A stretch of DNA of 64,000 nucleotides from Candidatus Hydrogenedentota bacterium. Lineage in GTDB: Bacteria; Hydrogenedentota; Hydrogenedentia; Hydrogenedentales; SLHB01. The stretch's first letter is position 1. Each line of letters begins with the position of its first letter. This document shows positions 8,290-18,234 of the stretch, in pieces. The stretch covers positions 137,678 to 201,677 of the forward strand of contig JABWCD010000005.1 in assembly GCA_013359265.1 (NCBI GenBank). The letters are read 5' to 3'. The notes under the pieces are model-generated. The model saw only the letters and a list, made by a program, of their open reading frames with translations, had not been told where the DNA came from and made no database searches. The position numbers were made by a program, and so were the translations under genes.

Positions 8290-9384
8290 TTATCGATGGT
8301 CCCCGATTGCAGCCGCGACATCTGCCACAGCCTTTAACTCAAGCTCGGGATACATCGGCAATGACAGTACTTCATTGCACGCTGACTCGCTTACGGGGAA
8401 GGCGCCGCGTTCGTAGCCGAGATGCGCATATGCGGGCTGGAGATGCAATGGCGTGGGGTAGTGAATTTGTGTGCCGATACCTTTACTTTGGAGGTGTACG
8501 CGCAGCGCATCCCGGTGCGGAGTCCGGACGACGAACAAGTGGTAATTGCTTCGCGCCCATTCCTTCTCAATCGTTAACCGAACGCTGGATTCGCGTAAAG
8601 CGTCCGTATAGGCGGCGGCGAGTTCGCGGCGGGCGGCGTTCCATGCATCGAGGCGCCGCAGTTTCACGCGCAGAACTGCCGCCTGAAGTTCGTCCAATCG
8701 GCTGTTGAACCCCTCCGTGACGCTCCGGTACCGGCTTTTCTCACCATAGTTGCGAAGCATTCGCACAAGCTGCGCGAGGTCTGCGTCGCGCGTGAGCACG
8801 GCGCCGCCGTCGCCGTACGCGCCCAGGTTCTTGCTCGGGTAGAAGCTGAAGGCGGCGGCGTCGCCGAGTGTACCGCACTTCCTCCCTTTGTAGAATGCAC
8901 CGTGGGCCTGCGCGCAGTCTTCGATAACTATCACGTCATGCGTTCGCGCGATTTCCAGGATGGCGTCCATGTCGCAGGGATGACCGTAGAGATGCACGGG
9001 GACAATCGCGCGCGTGCGGGGTGAAATAGCGCGGCGCAAGGAGTCGGGATTCATCGTGAGCGTGTCGTCCGAAACATCGCAGAAAACCGGGCGTGCGCCG
9101 GACGCGGCAATGCCGCACGCGGTCGGCACGCAGGTGTTCGCAGCGGTTATGACTTCGTCTCCCGGCTTCACTCCAGCCGCGCGGAGCGCGAGATGGATTG
9201 CGTCGGTCCCCGATGCACAGCCCGCTGCACAGCAGCCATCGTGATAGGACGCAAATTCCTCTTCGAACGCGGCGCAGTGCTTGCCGAGAACGAACCAGCT
9301 CGAGTCGAACACGTCCGCGATCGCGGCGTCGATCTCATGCTTAATTGAGAGATACTGCGATTTGAGATCGACGAAGGGAATCAT
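8290..9384 (-). CDS. DegT/DnrJ/EryC1/StrS-family sugar aminotransferase
   Basis: Encodes 364 residues, the normal length for this PLP-dependent family, which transaminates nucleotide-linked keto-sugars. It opens with the classic [36 protein letters not shown] holds the phosphate-binding region, [11 protein letters not shown] the aspartate contacting the PLP pyridine, and [17 protein letters not shown] the Schiff-base lysine. The C-terminal [18 protein letters not shown] is also diagnostic. It overlaps the upstream GT2 gene by ATGA, so the two are translationally coupled. The likely product is an amino sugar for a surface glycan; the exact sugar cannot be read from sequence. Confidence 0.95.
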   Translation of the reverse strand: MIPFVDLKSQYLSIKHEIDAAIADVFDSSWFVLGKHCAAFEEEFASYHDGCCAAGCASGTDAIHLALRAAGVKPGDEVITAANTCVPTACGIAASGARPVFCDVSDDTLTMNPDSLRRAISPRTRAIVPVHLYGHPCDMDAILEIARTHDVIVIEDCAQAHGAFYKGRKCGTLGDAAAFSFYPSKNLGAYGDGGAVLTRDADLAQLVRMLRNYGEKSRYRSVTEGFNSRLDELQAAVLRVKLRRLDAWNAARRELAAAYTDALRESSVRLTIEKEWARSNYHLFVVRTPHRDALRVHLQSKGIGTQIHYPTPLHLQPAYAHLGYERGAFPVSESACNEVLSLPMYPELELKAVADVAAAIGDHR

Positions 9385-10121
9385 CTGCGGCCCGTTATCC
9401 GGCGGAGGTTATAGAGAAACACTTCCTCGAACCACAGATGCGACAACGTCACAGCGACGCGGAACAGGCGGGGGAAGTTGAAGAACTGCGATTTCCCGTG
9501 CGCGCGCTGGTAATGGTGGACGGGGACTTCGACGATTCGGAACCCCGCGCGGGTGATGCGCATCATCATCTCCGCGCAGATGACGCCGCTATCGTGTTTG
9601 AGCGTGATTGTGTCGAAGACGGTGCGGCGTATGAGCCGGAAATCGCAATCGGTATCGCAGATATTAAGGCCAAACGCGATCTTCACCATCCAATGATAGA
9701 TGCGGCCGATAACAATGCGATGCAGTGGATCGTGGCGCTGGATTTTGTAGCCTTGAACGACATCCACGTCCGGGCCGGCTTTCTCGATTAGAAGGGCGAG
9801 TTCGCGCACGTCGTACTGCGCGTCGCCGTCGGTGTAAAAAATCCAATCTTTTGTTCCGGACGCGAACCCGGAGCGGAGCGCGCCGCCGTACCCTTTGTTC
9901 TTTTCGTGCCGAAGGACCTTTACGTTCGGATATTCCTGCTCGATGCGATCCAGCAAATCGAGCGTTTGCTGCCCACTGCCGTCGTCGATGATTGTGAAGT
10001 CGTAGTCGATGCCGAGCTTTTCCACAGTTTGCAGGGTAAATAGGACCATGCTGCCCATCGTGCCCCAGTCGTTGTAGCACGGGTAAAATATGGAAATGGA
10101 AGGTTTATCGGTAGCGATCAT
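9381..10121 (-). CDS. Glycosyltransferase family 2 (DPM1/polyprenyl-phosphate type)
   Basis: Encodes 246 residues with a GT-A fold. Seen are [41 protein letters not shown] and the metal-binding [10 protein letters not shown]. The C-terminal [24 protein letters not shown] and [16 protein letters not shown] are typical of polyprenyl-phosphate sugar transferases. No C-terminal membrane helices are present, as in the DPM1 class. It likely loads a sugar onto a lipid phosphate for the GT39 enzyme encoded directly upstream, with which it overlaps by ATGA. Confidence 0.9.
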   Translation of the reverse strand: MIATDKPSISIFYPCYNDWGTMGSMVLFTLQTVEKLGIDYDFTIIDDGSGQQTLDLLDRIEQEYPNVKVLRHEKNKGYGGALRSGFASGTKDWIFYTDGDAQYDVRELALLIEKAGPDVDVVQGYKIQRHDPLHRIVIGRIYHWMVKIAFGLNICDTDCDFRLIRRTVFDTITLKHDSGVICAEMMMRITRAGFRIVEVPVHHYQRAHGKSQFFNFPRLFRVAVTLSHLWFEEVFLYNLRRITGRR

Positions 10122-11842
10122 GGGTGCTTTGTCTTGGCCGTGATGATTGCGTAGCGTCCAAATGTTTGTTCTATACGATTGTCGCCGATGGCGTCGGTTT
10201 GACTCCGCGCGTCCAAGACGACAGCGTCATATTCCTGCCACGAATCGGTTGTTCGCACGCGATCGACTGGAAACTCGGCCAGCAAGTTCGCGACACGCTG
10301 TATCGGATAAAATGTGGTCGCGACCGCGGCTCGGTCATAGTGTTTCACCAAGTGGTCGACGACAGCATATTCGTCCTGCATTTCGTCGCGCGTCGCCATC
10401 GCGGCGATACGCGGTGCCGTCTCCCATGCGACGAACACGAGCATTACGGTTGAAGCGATATAGGCGAAGCGTCGGTATCGAGCGGCCTTGCCTTGGGAGC
10501 GGCTGAATCCACTCGCGCAGAATGTGCCTGCAAACGCGGCGCCGATTGCCATTGCATACCAAAGATAGCGGGGAATCGCGCCCGTCGTAAAGAAAATCCA
10601 CCAATACGCGATGAGGAGTGCGAACAACGCCAGCAAGAGGCAGGCGGGGCGGTAGGCGGTTAGCAGCGCCGCGGTGGTCAGTGAATATATGCCAACTACC
10701 AAGTAGAAGACCGCTGCAATCCAATGTTGCGCCAACCAGGAAAGCGCCGTGCCAACTGAATCAAGGCCAAACAGCAGATTGTGCTGGTACATACTCAGGT
10801 GACCACCGGGGGTATCGGTACCGTGCGGTCCGTATAGGCTGGTCACACCAACCCAACTGGCGAGCATGGCCAGCGCGACCCCGGTGGGAACGAGTGCGTG
10901 CACCAAGCGGATGCGGCGAAACGTCATCCAATCGTAAACCCACATCCCCAGCGCGGGCCACGCCGCGACGACGAGAAAGTATTTAGTCGTCAGGGCGCAA
11001 CCGAACAAGGCGCCCGATGCGACGCACCAGCTCAGCGGTCTTGCCGAGTCGAGCGCACGTTCCCACACGAACAGCGCGGCGATAAGATACAGCAGCGCGG
11101 GCGCCTCGCCGTACAGCGTGCGCGCGAGGTACAACGAGCCCGGCGCCGCCAGCAAGAACAACACGGCAAAAACGCCTGCCATTGTATTTGTCGAACGCGC
11201 AACCAGAAGGTAAACCAAAGCGCATAGCAGTAGAAAGAAGAGCGCCATTATGACGCGCCCGGAATGTAGCGGCTCACCAAACGCCCATATTGCCGCGGCA
11301 ACCGGAAGCAGGACGGTCGGCCCGACACTGTCGTAGTCGTCGAAAGGCCTAAACCCCGTAGCGGGCATGCCCGATCCGTACACGCCATGCACCGCGACGT
11401 TTCGCGCCACGATGAGGTGGTGTGACTCATCCGGTTCGATGTGCGGAAACACGGACAAGCGCGGAATGGTTGCGAGCGCGACGATTCCCAGCGATACGAG
11501 CAGGGCGATCATTGTCGTTCGGCCACTCGGAGATTTCGTGCGTCCGGGCAAAGATTCGCGCAGGCCGGGTTTGCGGCGGTACAGTGCGTGCAACCCGGCT
11601 ATGCTCGCGGCGAGAAGTGCGGAGAAGAACACCGCCTTCATCGCCAATCTTGGAATTGAAGGCCCGCCCTCCGTTGCACCGGAGAGGCAACTGAAGCCCA
11701 GCAGCGCCCACGACGCCGACGCGGTAAACCCCGCGCATACAAAGACCGCAAGCGCCGCAAAGGTCCCGTGGGCCCAGAGAAATTGCGATTTGAAGCGTCC
11801 GCAGTCAAACTTCGGTTCGCGATTGTTGTCCCCGCTGCTCAC
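10118..11842 (-). CDS. Multispanning GT39-type (PMT-like) glycosyltransferase
   Basis: Encodes about 574 residues from a GTG at 11842 with GGGGA ten bases upstream; an in-frame TTG at 11905 is an alternative. Around ten hydrophobic helices are visible. The first periplasmic loop has PHIEPDESHHLIVARNVAVHG, matching the acidic catalytic loop of lipid-phosphate-sugar-dependent GT-C enzymes (ArnT/PMT). It should transfer a sugar from a polyprenyl phosphate, probably supplied by the next gene, to a glycan or protein outside the membrane. It is the first gene of a leftward operon and lies back-to-back with the HAD gene at 11966. Confidence 0.85.
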   Translation of the reverse strand: MSSGDNNREPKFDCGRFKSQFLWAHGTFAALAVFVCAGFTASASWALLGFSCLSGATEGGPSIPRLAMKAVFFSALLAASIAGLHALYRRKPGLRESLPGRTKSPSGRTTMIALLVSLGIVALATIPRLSVFPHIEPDESHHLIVARNVAVHGVYGSGMPATGFRPFDDYDSVGPTVLLPVAAAIWAFGEPLHSGRVIMALFFLLLCALVYLLVARSTNTMAGVFAVLFLLAAPGSLYLARTLYGEAPALLYLIAALFVWERALDSARPLSWCVASGALFGCALTTKYFLVVAAWPALGMWVYDWMTFRRIRLVHALVPTGVALAMLASWVGVTSLYGPHGTDTPGGHLSMYQHNLLFGLDSVGTALSWLAQHWIAAVFYLVVGIYSLTTAALLTAYRPACLLLALFALLIAYWWIFFTTGAIPRYLWYAMAIGAAFAGTFCASGFSRSQGKAARYRRFAYIASTVMLVFVAWETAPRIAAMATRDEMQDEYAVVDHLVKHYDRAAVATTFYPIQRVANLLAEFPVDRVRTTDSWQEYDAVVLDARSQTDAIGDNRIEQTFGRYAIITAKTKHP

Positions 11843-11965
11843 AAGGTGAGTGTCCCCAGCATTGCCACGCGCCGAGTATAGCAATGGCGGGATCGGATTG
11901 CGCAAGGGAAGTTGTCCGTGCCGCCTGCCCCGGCGATAATGGCGCGACCAGAGGGGAGACCACCA

Positions 11966-12937
11966 GTGCCGGAAAAAGGCCTGTTTCTACAGAACGTCGT
12001 CGCGGTGATCTGGGATTTCGACAAAACCCTTTCGCCGAACTATATGCAGAAGCCGCTGTTCGATGCATACGACATCGACGAGGACATCTTCTGGGGCGAG
12101 GTGAACGCGCTTCCGGACTACTACAAGCGCGCGGGCATCACCGTGCAGCGTGACACGTGCTACCTTGGCCACTTGTTGTCGTATGTGCGCGCGGGCCGCA
12201 TGCCGGGCCTGGACAACTCGAAATTGCGCGATCTCGGCGCGGGCATCGAGTTTTTCCCCGGCATTCCCGATTTGTTTACGCGCTTGCGCGTGGCCATTGC
12301 CCACGACCGGTACGAGGAACACGACATTCGTCTTGAACATTACGTCGTCAGCACGGGGCTGGTGGAAATGATCCGCGGCTCGCGCGTTGCCGAGTACCTT
12401 GAAGGAATTTACGGATCGGAATTCATCGAGGAACCCGCCCAACCGGGCTACGACCGCGGCGTCGCACCAAAGCACGGACTCATCAGTCAGATCGCCGGGT
12501 TCCTGGATAATACGACGAAGACGCGCGCGCTGTTCGAGATTAACAAAGGGGTCAACAAAGAGCCGAGCATTACGGTGAACGATACGATCCCGGAAGACGA
12601 GCGGCGCGTGCCGTTCAAGAACATGATCTATATCGCCGACGGACCAAGCGATATTCCGTCGTTTTCGGTCGTGAAGAAACACGGCGGACAGACCTGTGCC
12701 GTGTACGCGACCGACGTCGAGCGCGAATTCAAGCAGGCGCTATCGCTACAGGAAAACGGCCGTGTCGCGTTCTGCGGTCCCGCCGACTATCGCGAAGGCA
12801 CGCACACCTACCGTTGGCTGCACAACCAGGTGCTGCGCATCGCGGACCGCATGATCGCCGAACGCAAGACAACGTTCATGGGCAAGGTGGGCCGTGGCCC
12901 GTCCCACGCGCCGGAAGGCAACGCAGCGGAAAAGTAG
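11966..12937 (+). CDS. HAD-superfamily phosphatase-like protein
   Basis: Encodes 323 residues from a GTG at 11966, chosen for the GAGGGGAG ribosome site eight bases before it. The nucleophile motif VIWDFDKTLSP is near residue 14. A long cap region follows, with IEFFPGIPDLFTRLR, then the motif II region YVVSTGLVEMI and motif IV IADGPSDIPSFSVVK. All four HAD motifs appear intact, so it should be an active Mg-dependent phosphohydrolase in the cytosol. The substrate is unknown. It stands alone, divergent from the glycan operon and convergent with another HAD gene. Confidence 0.8.
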   Translation: MPEKGLFLQNVVAVIWDFDKTLSPNYMQKPLFDAYDIDEDIFWGEVNALPDYYKRAGITVQRDTCYLGHLLSYVRAGRMPGLDNSKLRDLGAGIEFFPGIPDLFTRLRVAIAHDRYEEHDIRLEHYVVSTGLVEMIRGSRVAEYLEGIYGSEFIEEPAQPGYDRGVAPKHGLISQIAGFLDNTTKTRALFEINKGVNKEPSITVNDTIPEDERRVPFKNMIYIADGPSDIPSFSVVKKHGGQTCAVYATDVEREFKQALSLQENGRVAFCGPADYREGTHTYRWLHNQVLRIADRMIAERKTTFMGKVGRGPSHAPEGNAAEK

Positions 12938-12951
12938 ACGGCTTGGAGAAG

Positions 12952-12974
12952 GGTTCGTTTGGGCGCGACGAACC
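12952..12974. terminator. Possible bidirectional hairpin between convergent HAD genes
   Basis: Perfect 7-bp arms GGTTCGT and ACGAACC enclose a 9-nt loop between two convergent stops. There is no clear T-run, so termination is only a suggestion. Confidence 0.35.
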
Positions 12975-13008
12975 GTCACGCAATCAGTGTGCACAAATCC
13001 GAATGAAT

Positions 13009-13698
13009 TTAGCGGGCCTCCGGCGACGATTCTTTGCGAATCGTGGCAATCTCCTCGATGAGCCTCTCCAAGGAAAACTCCGCAAGTGACGGTACTGTTA
13101 AGTCAGCATGCCCCAAATGCAATTCCGCCGTGACCGGATTTGGAACCGCTACGGCGAAGATGCCTGCGCGGTTTGCGGCGAGCAATCCGTTCGGTGAATC
13201 TTCGAGCACGAGCGCGCGATCGGCAGGCACGCCTGTGCGCGCAAGCGCAAGGTTGAACAACTCGGGGTCTGGCTTCGCGTGCGTCACGTTTTCCACGGTC
13301 ACGATACATGCGAACCGGTGCACGATACCATGGCGCTTGAGGTGCCCCTCGACCCAGTCGCGCGACGCGCTCGAGGCCACGGCAAGCTTGATCCCGAGGC
13401 GGTCCGCGTCGTCGAGATACGCCACGATGCCCGGACGCAAGGCTTCCTCGCTCAGCAACTGATAGAACCGCAGCCGGTGCCGTTCCCGCAATTCCGCCCG
13501 GGGAACCTCGCGCCCGATCACGGCCTCGAGATGTGCAATGGGATCGAAGGCGCCGGCGCGTGTGCCGATGCTGTCCGCCCACGCGTCGAGCGCCAGGCTT
13601 ACGCTGAACTCGCCGTAGATTTCCTGCCATGCCTGAAACTCGGTCGTCTCCGTATCGAGGATCAGGCCGTCGAAGTCGAAGATGATGAGATCGATCAT
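13009..13698 (-). CDS. HAD-family hydrolase, beta-phosphoglucomutase/phosphatase-like
   Basis: Encodes 229 residues. It starts with IIFDFDGLILDTE, the double-Asp motif I with the small helical cap typical of subfamily IA. LAVASSASRDWVEGHL is motif II, the lysine sits in HAKPDPELFNLAL, and VLEDSPNGLLAANRAGI is motif IV. The GLILDTE form is common in phosphatases of sugar phosphates and in beta-phosphoglucomutase-like enzymes; the two cannot be told apart here. Cytosolic monomer of usual length. It ends 71 bases from the convergent HAD gene. Confidence 0.88.
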   Translation of the reverse strand: MIDLIIFDFDGLILDTETTEFQAWQEIYGEFSVSLALDAWADSIGTRAGAFDPIAHLEAVIGREVPRAELRERHRLRFYQLLSEEALRPGIVAYLDDADRLGIKLAVASSASRDWVEGHLKRHGIVHRFACIVTVENVTHAKPDPELFNLALARTGVPADRALVLEDSPNGLLAANRAGIFAVAVPNPVTAELHLGHADLTVPSLAEFSLERLIEEIATIRKESSPEAR

Positions 13699-13740
13699 GT
13701 GGTCAGTGCCTGAAGTACGCGGCGGCTACTCGGGAAACGG

Positions 13741-13773
13741 TGGGAGCAATGGGAGCAATGAGAGCAATGAGAC
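13741..13773 (+). repeat. 9-bp minisatellite (GGGAGCAAT)
   Basis: Three to four copies of (G/A)GGAGCAAT-like 9-mers upstream of the HAD gene. A single degenerate relative is near 18130-18150. It shares the 9-bp, ATG-containing periodicity of the repeats near 763 and 1527 but has a different unit. Confidence 0.65.
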
Positions 13774-13867
13774 GGATGATGCGTAGAATGGGATCGAGGA
13801 GAGTGGGCGATGGCGGGGCCGGAGTGCCGATGAATTTCATCGTTTGGGACTATTGTCTGGTGCACTG

Positions 13868-15364
13868 CTACCGCTTTCCGCCGAGCATCGATCCGAGAAT
13901 GCCGCGGACAATTGCGCGGCCCATCTGGCTGCCGACGCTGCGCGCGGCGCTCTTGGCCATCGCTTCGACCATGCCTTCGCGTCGCCGCCCGCGCGACCCC
14001 ATCGCGCCGCCGAGCAAATCGCCGATGACGCTGCCCGCGCTTTCGTTCGCAGCGCGCGGCGTGGATTTCGATTGTGGATCGGGTTTGGACTCCACACGCT
14101 GTTTCAACACTTCGTACGCGGATTCGCGATCCACAACCTTCTCGTAGGCCCCCGCCACGAGAGACGATTGCATGATCTTCTTGCGTTGCGCGGGATCGAT
14201 GGGGCCGATCTGCCCGCGCGGCGGCACAATAAATGCGCGTTCGACCACGCTCGGTTTGCCTGATTCATCAAGGAAAGAGACCAGCGCCTCGCCAACGCCC
14301 AGCTCCGTGATGGTCTTTGCCTCGTCGATGTTTTCGTTGTCGCGCATGGTCTCAGCCGCAGCGCGGACGGCCTTTTGGTCCTTGGGCGAAAACGCGCGCA
14401 ACGCATGCTGTACACGGTTGCCGAGCTGCGACAAGACCTTATCCGGAACATCCGCGGGATTCTGCGTCACGAAATACACGCCGACTCCCTTCGACCGGAT
14501 CAGGCGCACGACCTGCTCGATTTTGTCGAGTAGCGCGTCCGGCGCGTCATCGAACAGGAGGTGCGCTTCGTCGAAGAAAAACACGAGTTTGGGCTTGTCG
14601 TCGTCGCCGGTCTCAGGCAAATTCTCGAACAGTTCCGACAAGAGCCAGAGCAACAGGGTGGCGTACAATCGCGGCGACTGCATCAATCGATCGGCGGAGA
14701 GGATATTGATGACGCCTTTTCCCCGGTCGGACTGCATCAGGTCATCTATGTTCAGCATTGGCTCGCCGAAGAGTTGGCCGCCACCCTGCGATTCGAGCGC
14801 GAGCAAGCCGCGCTGAATGGCTCCGATACTGGCGGACGAGACGTTGCCGTAATCCGTGGCAAAATCCTTCGCGTTCTCGCCGACGTACGCGAGCATCGCG
14901 CGCAAGTCTTTCAAATCGAGCAGGAGTAGACCGTCATCGTCGGCAACCTTGAAGACGATGTTTAGTACGCCGGTTTGGACGTCATTGAGTTCCAGGATGC
15001 GCGCGATCAGCAGTGGCCCCATGTCCGATATGGTTGCGCGAACCGGATGGCCGGTCTCACCGAATACGTCCCAAAAGGTGACCGGAAAGCCTTGATAGAC
15101 GTGCCCACCCAGCGCCAACAGTTCGAGGCGCTCCGTCACCCTGGCATTCCCGCCGCCGGGGACCGCGATGCCCGATAAATCGCCTTTGACATCGGACATG
15201 AAGCACGGGATCCCCGCCGCGGAGAACTGCTCCGCCATTGTCTGCAACGTTACCGTCTTTCCCGTGCCCGTGGCGCCGGTGATCAATCCATGCCGGTTCG
15301 CCATTGCCGCGCGCAGGCAAATGTCGTGGTCACCCGATTTCGCTATCAACAGTTCGCCGCTCAT
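13868..15364 (-). CDS. HerA-like P-loop ATPase (DUF853)
   Basis: Encodes 498 residues from an ATG at 15364 ([14 protein letters not shown]), the usual start in this family. Walker A is GATGTGKT near residues 30-37, followed by [13 protein letters not shown]. Walker B with the catalytic glutamate is [13 protein letters not shown], and [28 protein letters not shown] is the sensor and arginine-finger region. The Pro/Lys- and Gly-rich C-terminus is typical. The family belongs to FtsK/HerA ATPases that form hexamers and are called putative DNA helicases; a NurA nuclease partner is not seen here. The biological role of DUF853 proteins is not settled. Confidence 0.93.
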   Translation of the reverse strand: MSGELLIAKSGDHDICLRAAMANRHGLITGATGTGKTVTLQTMAEQFSAAGIPCFMSDVKGDLSGIAVPGGGNARVTERLELLALGGHVYQGFPVTFWDVFGETGHPVRATISDMGPLLIARILELNDVQTGVLNIVFKVADDDGLLLLDLKDLRAMLAYVGENAKDFATDYGNVSSASIGAIQRGLLALESQGGGQLFGEPMLNIDDLMQSDRGKGVINILSADRLMQSPRLYATLLLWLLSELFENLPETGDDDKPKLVFFFDEAHLLFDDAPDALLDKIEQVVRLIRSKGVGVYFVTQNPADVPDKVLSQLGNRVQHALRAFSPKDQKAVRAAAETMRDNENIDEAKTITELGVGEALVSFLDESGKPSVVERAFIVPPRGQIGPIDPAQRKKIMQSSLVAGAYEKVVDRESAYEVLKQRVESKPDPQSKSTPRAANESAGSVIGDLLGGAMGSRGRRREGMVEAMAKSAARSVGSQMGRAIVRGILGSMLGGKR

Positions 15365-15453
15365 GACACCCACTATAAATGAAATAGGTCTCATACGTCC
15401 TATGAGACCCATATGCCTTTCTCTCGCCTACGCAATCACGATTGCGTACCGCG

Positions 15454-16416
15454 TTACGGTTTCGCCACGGCCTCCATCAACCCGAGCATCGCCCACGCCG
15501 TGCCCGCGTACGTGATCGGATCGAGGTTCTTGACCTCTGCCGCGCCTTCAACCTTGCGCGAGGCCATTGCCCACGCGCCGTCCTCGCGCTGCGTCGTCTG
15601 CAAGAACGCCAAGCCGCGCGCTGTCGCGGGATAGTTGTATCCGCACCGCGCGGACGCAAGCGCCAGTATCGCCTGTCCCGTAGCGAAAGCGTCGCTGGGC
15701 ATATCCGGTAACTGGCTCCAGCCGCCATCCGCATTTTGCCGTTCGCACACACGGTCGATCAATGGCACAAGTGCGGCGTCATTTGCATGCTCGCGCGCCG
15801 CGAGCAGCAACCGCAGATTGCGCACCTGAAAGTCGTCTGACGGCGGTTGCGCGGCAAGCCACGCGTTCGCCTTGTCGACGCTCGCCTGACCGTTCGCTAC
15901 CCACGGCGCCGCCAGCGCGAGACGATTAAGAATCGTCGCCGATTCCACGCCGGCGTTAACCGGCAGTCTACCCGATGCGGGCCATGAGCCATCGGCACTT
16001 TGTTTTTCCGCGAGAAAGGAAGTAAAACGCCCCATGTTGGCGAGTTGTGCCGCGTCGGTTGTTGGCGGGGTTGGAAACGCGAGGACGGAAAACGTGGCCG
16101 CGATGGTATACGCCCGCTTCTCGGGCGGCGTTTCCGGTGGATACAGGACCCTGGAGGCGTTGTCCTCGCGAAACGTCCACGCCGCCGCGTCGGCCACTAC
16201 CTGGTCGTTTACGGTGTATCCAAGGGCCTTGGCCGCGCCAAGGGTCCATAACATCATCGGCACATGATGGCACGACGCGCAGTCGCGTTCGTCTTTCCAC
16301 TTCAGGCCTTCGCGCTCGATGTATGCGAGCCCTCGCTCGATTACGGGTTTCAGTTCGGCGGGACTGGGACCTCCCGCAAGCATGGCGAGTTGCGTGGCCA
16401 GGAGCATTGAATGCAT
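15454..16416 (-). CDS. Prenyltransferase/squalene-oxidase-repeat protein with CxxCHH motif
   Basis: Encodes 320 residues; GGAGG seven bases before the ATG supports the start. The chain is a series of alpha-alpha barrel repeats like squalene-hopene cyclase and prenyltransferase beta subunits: ADGSWPASGRLPVNAGVESATI, NADGGWSQLPDMPSDAFATGQAI, REDGAWAM. The cyclase DxDD active-site motif is not seen, so it is unlikely to cyclise squalene. An ERDCASCHHVPMMLW segment near residues 42-56 contains CxxCH, which could bind heme c. Such proteins are common in planctomycete-like genomes and are of unknown function. A short hydrophobic N-terminus may be a signal peptide. Confidence 0.8.
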   Translation of the reverse strand: MHSMLLATQLAMLAGGPSPAELKPVIERGLAYIEREGLKWKDERDCASCHHVPMMLWTLGAAKALGYTVNDQVVADAAAWTFREDNASRVLYPPETPPEKRAYTIAATFSVLAFPTPPTTDAAQLANMGRFTSFLAEKQSADGSWPASGRLPVNAGVESATILNRLALAAPWVANGQASVDKANAWLAAQPPSDDFQVRNLRLLLAAREHANDAALVPLIDRVCERQNADGGWSQLPDMPSDAFATGQAILALASARCGYNYPATARGLAFLQTTQREDGAWAMASRKVEGAAEVKNLDPITYAGTAWAMLGLMEAVAKP

Positions 16417-16444
16417 TGAGGCGCCTCCGTGCGGTGGCGGCGCG

Positions 16445-16603
16445 TCAATCGCTTGCGCGGGTACAAATGATCAGCGCGGCGATAACGCCCGGCAACCACC
16501 CGATCAGCCATAGTATAGTAACCAGCAACACCGATCCGCATCCATAATCGATCACCGCCAGCGGCGGGAAGATGATGCAGATTATCGCGCGCAAGCACCC
16601 CAT
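16445..16603 (-). CDS. YqaE/Pmp3-family small membrane protein
   Basis: A 52-residue gene. The protein starts MGCLRAIICIIFPPLAVIDY and continues with LLVTILWLIGWLPGVIAALI, giving two membrane helices. The FPPLAV(I/F) and the WLIGWLPGVIAA patterns are the signature of the Pmp3/YqaE/SNA3 family, small hydrophobic proteins linked to membrane potential and stress tolerance in yeast and plants. It starts five bases after the stop of the beta-helix gene, so it may be co-transcribed. The length matches the family (about 50-60 residues). Confidence 0.85.
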   Translation of the reverse strand: MGCLRAIICIIFPPLAVIDYGCGSVLLVTILWLIGWLPGVIAALIICTRASD

Positions 16604-16608
16604 TTGCA

Positions 16609-17955
16609 CTACGCCTTTCTCAAATCCTGGACCGCTACGCTAAACCCTTCAACGGTATTCCCGGTCAATTCGTTCGCGCCGGTTTCCGCGCCGAGCCGAA
16701 TGCCGATGCGCGAGGCGGGGCCGCGCGTTTCCCGGATCTCGTTTCGCGCGATCACGTTCGATGCGGTGACGCCCTGCACGTCAATGCCGACGCCGTCATC
16801 GGCGCCGCTGTCGACGACGCGGTTGTTCTCGAAACGGTTGCCCTGCGCCGTAAACCCTTCGCCGCGTTCCGGTCGAAACAATATGCCGGCTTTGCCGCTG
16901 CGGAGCACATCGTTGCCGCGCACGACGTTTTCGTTGTCGCGGTGTCCGATGGAGATACCGTAGTCGCGGTTGTCTTCGATTCGGTTTCTTTCGGCAAGGC
17001 CATATTTTACGCCCCAGCAGAAGAAGATGCCGATACCGTTGCGCTCGAGCCGGTTGTTGCGAATGAGAGGGCGCTGTGAGCCGGACCCGGGATGGAGGCC
17101 GAGGTCTTGGTTATCATGGCTGTAGCAGTCCTCGACGATGACATCGTGGCAAATCTGCCAACTGATCCCGTCCCCGTTGTTGTTGCGCGCGGTCACGCCG
17201 CGAAATACCAGGTTGCTGCAGTCCTGAAACCAGATGCACCCGCCGTAGTTTCCATCGAGATACGCGTTATTTTCCTTATTGCCGTCCAGCGCGAGGTTCT
17301 CGATTGCGATGTGCGACATGAATTCTGCCGTCACCAACGGAAACACGCTGGTGACTGTTGGCGCGCTGCCGGTCCAAAAGTTCTCGCGCAATGCCTTGTC
17401 CAGTTTGAATCGGTTGCCATTGCGCGCCACCAGCGTGCGCCTCAAAACGTGCGTCGCACCCGTGTCGGCGTCTTTGGTGCGCAGGCACACCCCGTCGCCG
17501 ACATTGAAGCCGGATGCATCGGCCAGCGTGATTTCCTGGTCGTACCAATCGGAATCGAGCGTAAGCGTCGTCTCAACCGAGGGCTCCTTCAGCAGAATCG
17601 AATCCTCGCGGCTGCCGGCGAGCCGCACGTTGGAAGAAAGGAAGATTGAATTGCGCAGACGGTAGGTTCCGGGAAGCACATTGACTGTCCCGCCGCCGAG
17701 CCGCGCCACATAATCGACCGCGGCCTGGATAGCCTTGTCGTTCGCGCCCATGATATCGGCGTCTTTCGGCCCAACCGTCACGGTAAGCCGTTGTTCCCAA
17801 TTCGGCTCGACGGCGCTGTCGCCCGACGTCGCGCGCGGTGTTGTGACGGCTGGACGATCGTCGGCGCGGGCAAACGATATTGCCGCCGCACCGGCGACGG
17901 AGGCGCGCAGTAGATCGCGGCGCGAAATTGCCGCCGAATTGCGTGGCAAGTTCAT
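16609..17955 (-). CDS. Tat-exported right-handed parallel beta-helix protein
   Basis: Encodes 448 residues from the ATG at 17955, which has GGGGAA eight bases upstream and puts a Tat signal (SRRDLLRASVAGAAAISFA) at the N-terminus. A pectate-lyase-3-like opening (AIQAAVDYVARLGGGTVNVLPGTYRL) follows. Then come repeated beta-helix turns rich in Asn: IENLALDGNKENN, VFRGVTARNNNGDGISW, IRNNRLERNGIGIFF, NRIEDNRDYGISIGHRDNENVVRGNDVL. This is the NosD/polysaccharide-lyase architecture. It is probably a periplasmic or surface carbohydrate-binding or -cleaving protein. Catalytic residues cannot be assigned from sequence alone. Confidence 0.85.
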   Translation of the reverse strand: MNLPRNSAAISRRDLLRASVAGAAAISFARADDRPAVTTPRATSGDSAVEPNWEQRLTVTVGPKDADIMGANDKAIQAAVDYVARLGGGTVNVLPGTYRLRNSIFLSSNVRLAGSREDSILLKEPSVETTLTLDSDWYDQEITLADASGFNVGDGVCLRTKDADTGATHVLRRTLVARNGNRFKLDKALRENFWTGSAPTVTSVFPLVTAEFMSHIAIENLALDGNKENNAYLDGNYGGCIWFQDCSNLVFRGVTARNNNGDGISWQICHDVIVEDCYSHDNQDLGLHPGSGSQRPLIRNNRLERNGIGIFFCWGVKYGLAERNRIEDNRDYGISIGHRDNENVVRGNDVLRSGKAGILFRPERGEGFTAQGNRFENNRVVDSGADDGVGIDVQGVTASNVIARNEIRETRGPASRIGIRLGAETGANELTGNTVEGFSVAVQDLRKA

Positions 17956-18234
17956 AGTCGTGTTCCCCAAGTTTGTACGCACGTTATTCTTGAAAGAATC
18001 GATTTCAGTCTTCGCTGGGTCCATTGTCCTCGACCGACTTCGATCGCGCTCGGGTGAAGCTGCGTGCCATGGCGAGGAGTAATCGTAATCGCAATCGGGA
18101 TTGGATTAAACCTCTTGTCGGCGGGAACGAGAGGGATGAGAGCAATGGGAGGGGTGGAAGAAAGGTTGGGAGTAGAGCTGGCCGGGGCGTATCTATGCAG
18201 CATCGCGGCCCACGTTGCTATACTTCAGACTGCT

